Shown here piece by piece: positions 6,994 to 10,137 of a DNA stretch of 10,137 bases (its first letter is position 1; each line of letters starts with the position of its first letter). This stretch comes from Chloroflexota bacterium (GTDB lineage: Bacteria > Chloroflexota > Dehalococcoidia > UBA3495): the NCBI GenBank assembly GCA_002697005.1, contig NZUD01000005.1:1-10137 (forward strand), given 5' to 3'. Under the pieces are notes generated by a model. It searched no databases. It was not told where the DNA came from and saw only the letters and a list, made by a program, of their open reading frames with translations. Both the position numbers and the translations under genes were made by a program.

Positions 6994-7950
6994 TTACGGA
7001 GTGGCCCTAACGTCAGCGAATGATAGACGTTCGGCCATGAGGAACTCGCGGAACGCGCGCTGGGAGGGAGAGAGATAGCGGTCTTTAGGCTGGATTAATG
7101 TCAGCGGACGCCGACATTTCCATCCCTCCACATCCAGTACCTTCAACATCCCTGCGTTCAACTCTGCGGTGATACCGAGCCGAGATATTATTCCGATGCC
7201 GCCTCCGGCAGACACTGCCTGTTTTACTGCCTGATTGCTGCCTAACTCAACGGCAATTCTTGGCACGGTGCCTAGGTTTCGGAATTGGCGTTCTGCGGCT
7301 TGGCGGGTCGCGGAACCATGTTCCCGAGCGACAAGTCCCAATTCCATCACCTGCTCCACGCTGGGCCGCAGAACGCCATTTACAGGATGGCTAGGGGCCG
7401 CGACGAGAACGATGTCATCGTCTAGAAAGTCCACCATTTCCAATTCGCTAGAGGGCCCATCAACGTGGCCACCGATCATACCCAGGTCCATGTCCCCGTC
7501 CAACATTCGCTGCATGATGGTTCGAGCATTGCCGATCACTAACTCCACCCGGACCCCTGGATATATCTGACGGAACCGTCCCACTACCAAAGGCAGCACG
7601 TACTCGCCTGGGGTAGAGCTGGCGCCTAACACTAGGTGGCCGGAGTGCAGGTTTTCCATCTCTTGAACCGTGTTTATCAATTGACTGGATAGTGCGAATA
7701 TCTGCTGAGCGTAAGCCAAGACTGCGTTTCCGGCTTCAGTGATTCTGAGCCCGCGGGGTCTTCGATGGAAGAGGGTAATTTCTAGGAATTTCTCCAGCTC
7801 CTGCACTTGAATCGATACCGCAGGCTGGGTGATTTTCATCGCCTCTGCAGCGCGGGAGAAACTCAAATGGGTAGCGACCATCTGAAAGATGTACAGTTGA
7901 TGAAAATTCAACTGCCCGCCTGAGGCAGCCGTGTTGGCGTTGTGTCTCAA
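6994..7950 (-). CDS. LysR-type transcriptional regulator (CysL/CbbR-like)
   Basis: This 318-residue protein is a full-length LysR-type regulator, normally a tetramer that binds DNA and responds to a small metabolite. The N-terminal winged helix-turn-helix spans about 14-73, with LNFHQLYIFQMVATHLSFS (14-32) and AAEAMKITQPAVSIQVQELE (34-53). A linker helix (about 74-102) leads to a periplasmic-binding-protein-like effector domain (about 105-312) starting LVLGASSTPGEYVLP (106-120), the pattern of the CysL/CbbR group. The start is TTG; the HTH begins near residue 14, where another TTG codon could also start, and neither has a strong ribosome binding site. It lies 17 bases after the TatD-like gene and is probably translated from the same transcript. 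LysR regulators usually control a divergent neighbour, but here the divergent gene is sufB and is one gene away, so the target is unknown. Confidence 0.93.
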   Translation of the reverse strand: MRHNANTAASGGQLNFHQLYIFQMVATHLSFSRAAEAMKITQPAVSIQVQELEKFLEITLFHRRPRGLRITEAGNAVLAYAQQIFALSSQLINTVQEMENLHSGHLVLGASSTPGEYVLPLVVGRFRQIYPGVRVELVIGNARTIMQRMLDGDMDLGMIGGHVDGPSSELEMVDFLDDDIVLVAAPSHPVNGVLRPSVEQVMELGLVAREHGSATRQAAERQFRNLGTVPRIAVELGSNQAVKQAVSAGGGIGIISRLGITAELNAGMLKVLDVEGWKCRRPLTLIQPKDRYLSPSQRAFREFLMAERLSFADVRATP

Positions 7951-7967
7951 TTGATTGGCCGCTGCGA

Positions 7968-8765
7968 TCAGGATACGTCAATAAGCTGCTCAAGACCCAG
8001 CAGCCGCGCCAGATTTCCCGTAGTTACCCTTGCTACTTCTTCCACTGTTATACCTTTAATCTCAGCGAGGGTCCGGGCGACCGACCTGACATGTCGGGGC
8101 TCAGTCCAGTTGGTTCGGTATTTTTTGAAGGGCTGCGGTGCGGCGTCCGTTTCAAGAACTATATTCTCCAAAGGTATAACCTTGGCCACTTCTTGGAGTT
8201 CAGGCAGCCGGGTCAGCGGCCGGGCCAAGGAGATATAAAAACCGCAATCGATGGCTTCCCGAGCGATTGCTTCATCTCCTTGGAAATAGTGCATGGCCCC
8301 GCCAACCTCATCTGCGTTTTCTTCTCTAAGGGTGTGTAAAACTTCTGCATGAGACTCACGGGAATGGAAAATGATCGGCAGCTTGAGACTCTTGGCTAGC
8401 CGGATGTGCTCACGGAACACTTGATACTGGATTTTATGGACTGGGGATTCGGGCAAGAAATCCAGACCCACTTCGCTGATACAGACCACTTTGGACGACG
8501 ACTTGGCCATTCGGTCGAGTTCCGAATAGACCTCGTCAGTGACTAGTCCTTGGGCTTCCATGGGATGAATGCCAACCCCGGCATACAGCGGTTCATGCTG
8601 TTCCGCCAGGTCGATACAGTCCTGCGTTGATTGCAGAGTGGTTCCTGCGGAGACCGCGAACGCCACACCCGACGCTTGGGCGCGGTCTAATATATCGGGC
8701 ATCTCCGCGATAGGGTATTGATCGAGATGGGTATGGCAATCACCCAACAGAATATCGCTAGACAT
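7968..8765 (-). CDS. TatD family metal-dependent hydrolase (putative DNase)
   Basis: This 265-residue cytoplasmic protein has the full length of the TatD family, metal-dependent TIM-barrel hydrolases, several of which are 3'-5' DNA exonucleases. All expected metal ligands are visible: His11 and His13 in DCHTHLD (9-15), Glu98 in ISEVGLD (96-102), His134 in IIFHSRES (131-138), His159 in GGAMHYF (155-161) and Asp207 in VLETDAAP (203-210). The GVGIHPME block (63-70) is also typical. The C-terminal helix VTTGNLARLLGL (247-258) matches the family's 'NAxRLF' region. The ATG start fits the family N-terminus, although no clear ribosome binding site is upstream. It is the first gene of a probable two-gene unit with the LysR regulator. 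Its name comes from E. coli tatD; it is not evidence of a Tat export function. Confidence 0.93.
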   Translation of the reverse strand: MSSDILLGDCHTHLDQYPIAEMPDILDRAQASGVAFAVSAGTTLQSTQDCIDLAEQHEPLYAGVGIHPMEAQGLVTDEVYSELDRMAKSSSKVVCISEVGLDFLPESPVHKIQYQVFREHIRLAKSLKLPIIFHSRESHAEVLHTLREENADEVGGAMHYFQGDEAIAREAIDCGFYISLARPLTRLPELQEVAKVIPLENIVLETDAAPQPFKKYRTNWTEPRHVRSVARTLAEIKGITVEEVARVTTGNLARLLGLEQLIDVS

Positions 8766-9049
8766 TATGTGTAACCCATATCATGAGACGGATACTGGCA
8801 TTGCTCGAGCCGAATATAGGTCTGATCCAACGAAAAAATCATACACTATGATTCCTAATGCAGGTCAAACGGTATCCAGCGGTACCCAGTTTCGAAACAA
8901 AATAGCCAATTGATATCGGTTTATCATCACTGGAACAAGGGGTTGAGTGTCGGAGCTCTTGCCGAAGTCCATGTTTCACGTTGTTGCTGCGTTTTAATAG
9001 AGGGATATAACCCGCCGTTTAGCCCTTTCACCGGTCGTTACGAAACTCG
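8766..9049. other. Left part of the divergent tatD-like/sufB regulatory region
   Basis: No gene is seen here. It should carry the promoter of the TatD-like gene. The best minus-strand pair is TTGACC (8863-8868) and TATGAT (8838-8843) with a long 19-base spacer, so the promoter is uncertain. Sequence symmetry is frequent: an 8-base palindrome GCTCGAGC (8803-8810), a near direct repeat GGTATCCAGC / GGTACCCAGT (8871-8890), a 10-base palindrome GTTTCGAAAC (8889-8898), and arms CCAGT (8886-8890) and ACTGG (8929-8933) enclosing TGATA (8911-8915) and TATCA (8922-8926). Confidence 0.5.
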
Positions 9050-9111
9050 TTGACAGCCTCAAACACCAATGTTAGCATAATTGTTGACCAAAAAGGTCGA
9101 CAATGTTTAAT
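9050..9111 (+). promoter_or_regulatory. sufB promoter region, two candidate promoters
   Basis: The better candidate is TTGACC (9084-9089) and TTTAAT (9106-9111), each 5 of 6 to consensus, with a 16-base spacer. A second pair is TTGACA (9050-9055, perfect -35) and TAGCAT (9073-9078, 4 of 6) with a 17-base spacer. Both would place the start upstream of the ATG at 9178. The 9080-9104 inverted repeat covers the -35 and spacer of the first, and the start site of the second. Confidence 0.5.
9080..9104. promoter_or_regulatory. Putative IscR/Rrf2-type operator before sufB
   Basis: ATTGTTGACC (9080-9089) and GGTCGACAAT (9095-9104) are inverted copies with one mismatch around AAAAA. The 25-base length and layout agree with the IscR type 1 site as I remember it; aligned by eye, about 20 of 25 positions fit that degenerate consensus. 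Rrf2-family regulators (IscR, SufR) bind such sites and repress iron-sulfur assembly genes when clusters are plentiful. Position on the promoter of sufB makes this reading likely, but no Rrf2 gene is in the window. Confidence 0.6.
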
Positions 9112-9177
9112 AGCCGTACGGTTAGGGCTTAGAAATCGTTCGGCGACCCAATCCCTTCTATTAGGAGCGATCAATCG

Positions 9178-10137
9178 ATGACCACACCCAAGGTCATTTC
9201 CCGGACCGCCACTTCCAGCGAGTTGGATGCTGACTATAAGTGGGGGTTCACCATCGATATCGAGTCCGATCTTGCCCCCAAAGGGCTTAGTGAGGATATC
9301 GTTCGACTAATATCAGCCAAGAAAGAAGAACCCGAGTGGTTGCTGGAGTGGCGTATCAAGGCATTTCGCCACTGGGTGAAGTTAAAACAGCAAGCTCCTA
9401 CCTGGGCCAATGTTGAACATCCGCCCATCGACTACCAGGACATCTATTACTACGCCGCGCCCAAGAGTGATGGCCCCAAGAGTTTAGATGAGGTCGACCC
9501 AGAGATTCTGGCGGCCTTCGACAAATTGGGCATTCCCCTCCAAGAGCGCGAGAGCCTGGCTGGTGTCGCCGTGGACGCAGTGTTGGACAGCGCGTCAGTG
9601 GCCACCACCTATAAAGAAACTTTGGAAAAGCACGGTGTCATCTTCTGCCCAATCAGCGAGGCGGTTAGAGATCATCCAGACCTTGTCCAGAAGTACCTGG
9701 GTTCTGTGGTGCCCTATGGTGACAACTTTTACGCCACGTTGAATTCCGCAGTGTTCAGTGACGGGTCTTTCGTGTACATACCCAAAGGCGTCCGCTGTCC
9801 CATTGAGCTCATGACCTACTTCCGCATTAACCAGGCTGATTCCGGCCAGTTCGAACGGACGTTAATCATAGCCGAGGAAGGAGCTTACGTCAGCTATCTG
9901 GAAGGATGCACCGCTCCAGCCAGAAAGACCCACCAATTACACGCAGCAGTGGTCGAATTGGTGGCCTTGGACGACTCTGAGATTAAATACTCTACTCTGC
10001 AGAACTGGTTCCCCGGAGACAAGGACGGCAACGGCGGTGTATATAACTTCGTGACTAAGCGCGGTATCGCCCGAAAGAACTCCAAGATTTCTTGGACGCA
10101 AGTCGAGACCGGTTCGGCCATCACTTGGAAGTACCCC
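9178..10137 (+). CDS. sufB: Fe-S cluster assembly scaffold protein SufB, C-terminus cut by window edge
   Basis: SufB forms, with SufC and SufD, the cytoplasmic SufBC2D scaffold on which iron-sulfur clusters are built from sulfur delivered by SufS. The 320 codons from ATG stay open to the window edge; full SufB is about 470 residues, so roughly the last third is missing. Diagnostic stretches are [12 protein letters not shown] (20-31), YYYAAPK (90-96), [23 protein letters not shown] (180-202, by position), [15 protein letters not shown] (204-218), YLEGCTAPA (240-248) and [11 protein letters not shown] (271-281). Cys244 in the EGCTAP motif corresponds to the conserved sulfur-handling cysteine region of the SufB core; the C-terminal catalytic cysteine is beyond the edge. 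AGGAG (9163-9167) is 10 bases before the ATG. No suf gene precedes it, so it appears to be the first gene of its operon, under the inverted-repeat operator at 9080-9104. Confidence 0.97.
   Translation, partial: MTTPKVISRTATSSELDADYKWGFTIDIESDLAPKGLSEDIVRLISAKKEEPEWLLEWRIKAFRHWVKLKQQAPTWANVEHPPIDYQDIYYYAAPKSDGPKSLDEVDPEILAAFDKLGIPLQERESLAGVAVDAVLDSASVATTYKETLEKHGVIFCPISEAVRDHPDLVQKYLGSVVPYGDNFYATLNSAVFSDGSFVYIPKGVRCPIELMTYFRINQADSGQFERTLIIAEEGAYVSYLEGCTAPARKTHQLHAAVVELVALDDSEIKYSTLQNWFPGDKDGNGGVYNFVTKRGIARKNSKISWTQVETGSAITWKYP

Noticed and set aside
9080..9104. Reading the sufB inverted repeat as a transcription terminator
   Set aside because: The arms are followed by GTTTAATAG, not a T-run, and the repeat lies on a promoter upstream of a gene start, which fits an operator better.
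9488..9742. Open frame inside sufB in another phase
   Set aside because: It overlaps the strongly supported SufB frame and its translation is low in family-like features; it is a shadow frame.
1..10137. CRISPR array, insertion sequence, phage or toxin-antitoxin genes, tRNA or rRNA
   Set aside because: No regularly spaced repeats, transposase-like frames, terminal inverted repeats, or cloverleaf or rRNA sequence were seen in any part of the window.

Overview
The window reads as an ordinary housekeeping stretch of a free-living bacterial chromosome with roughly balanced base composition, Shine-Dalgarno sites and some TTG starts. No insertion sequence, phage gene, tRNA, rRNA or CRISPR array is visible. 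The gene set (a clostridial-type pyruvate phosphate dikinase, acyl-CoA dehydrogenase plus enoyl-CoA hydratase, a DUF1802 protein, SufB) and the style of the proteins would fit an uncultured Chloroflexota (Dehalococcoidia/SAR202-like) lineage. That is an impression from protein character, not a demonstrated placement.

Layout: a plus-strand fragment at 1-69 is the last 22 codons of an enoyl-CoA hydratase/isomerase family protein. Convergent to it, six genes run on the minus strand: acyl-CoA dehydrogenase (310-1473), pyruvate phosphate dikinase ppdK (1610-4372), aldo/keto reductase (4619-5623), a DUF1802 protein (6264-6854), a LysR-type regulator (6994-7950) and a TatD-family hydrolase (7968-8765). 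A 412-base divergent region follows, and then sufB starts on the plus strand at 9178 and runs off the right edge (320 codons visible).

Transcription: only the tatD-like and LysR genes are close enough (17 bases) to look like an operon. The other minus-strand genes are separated by 136-640 bases, and several have their own candidate promoters and ribosome binding sites, so they look like separate units. The enoyl-CoA hydratase and acyl-CoA dehydrogenase fit fatty-acid or branched-chain acyl-CoA oxidation. PpdK connects pyruvate with phosphoenolpyruvate. SufB belongs to iron-sulfur cluster assembly.

Most notable signals: (1) a 25-base near-perfect inverted repeat at 9080-9104, resembling the IscR/Rrf2 type 1 operator and lying on the likely sufB promoter; (2) a perfect 8+8 inverted repeat in the short leader of the acyl-CoA dehydrogenase gene; (3) a 640-base gap at 5624-6263 with no convincing gene, perhaps a decayed one. 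I found no convincing new multi-gene system.
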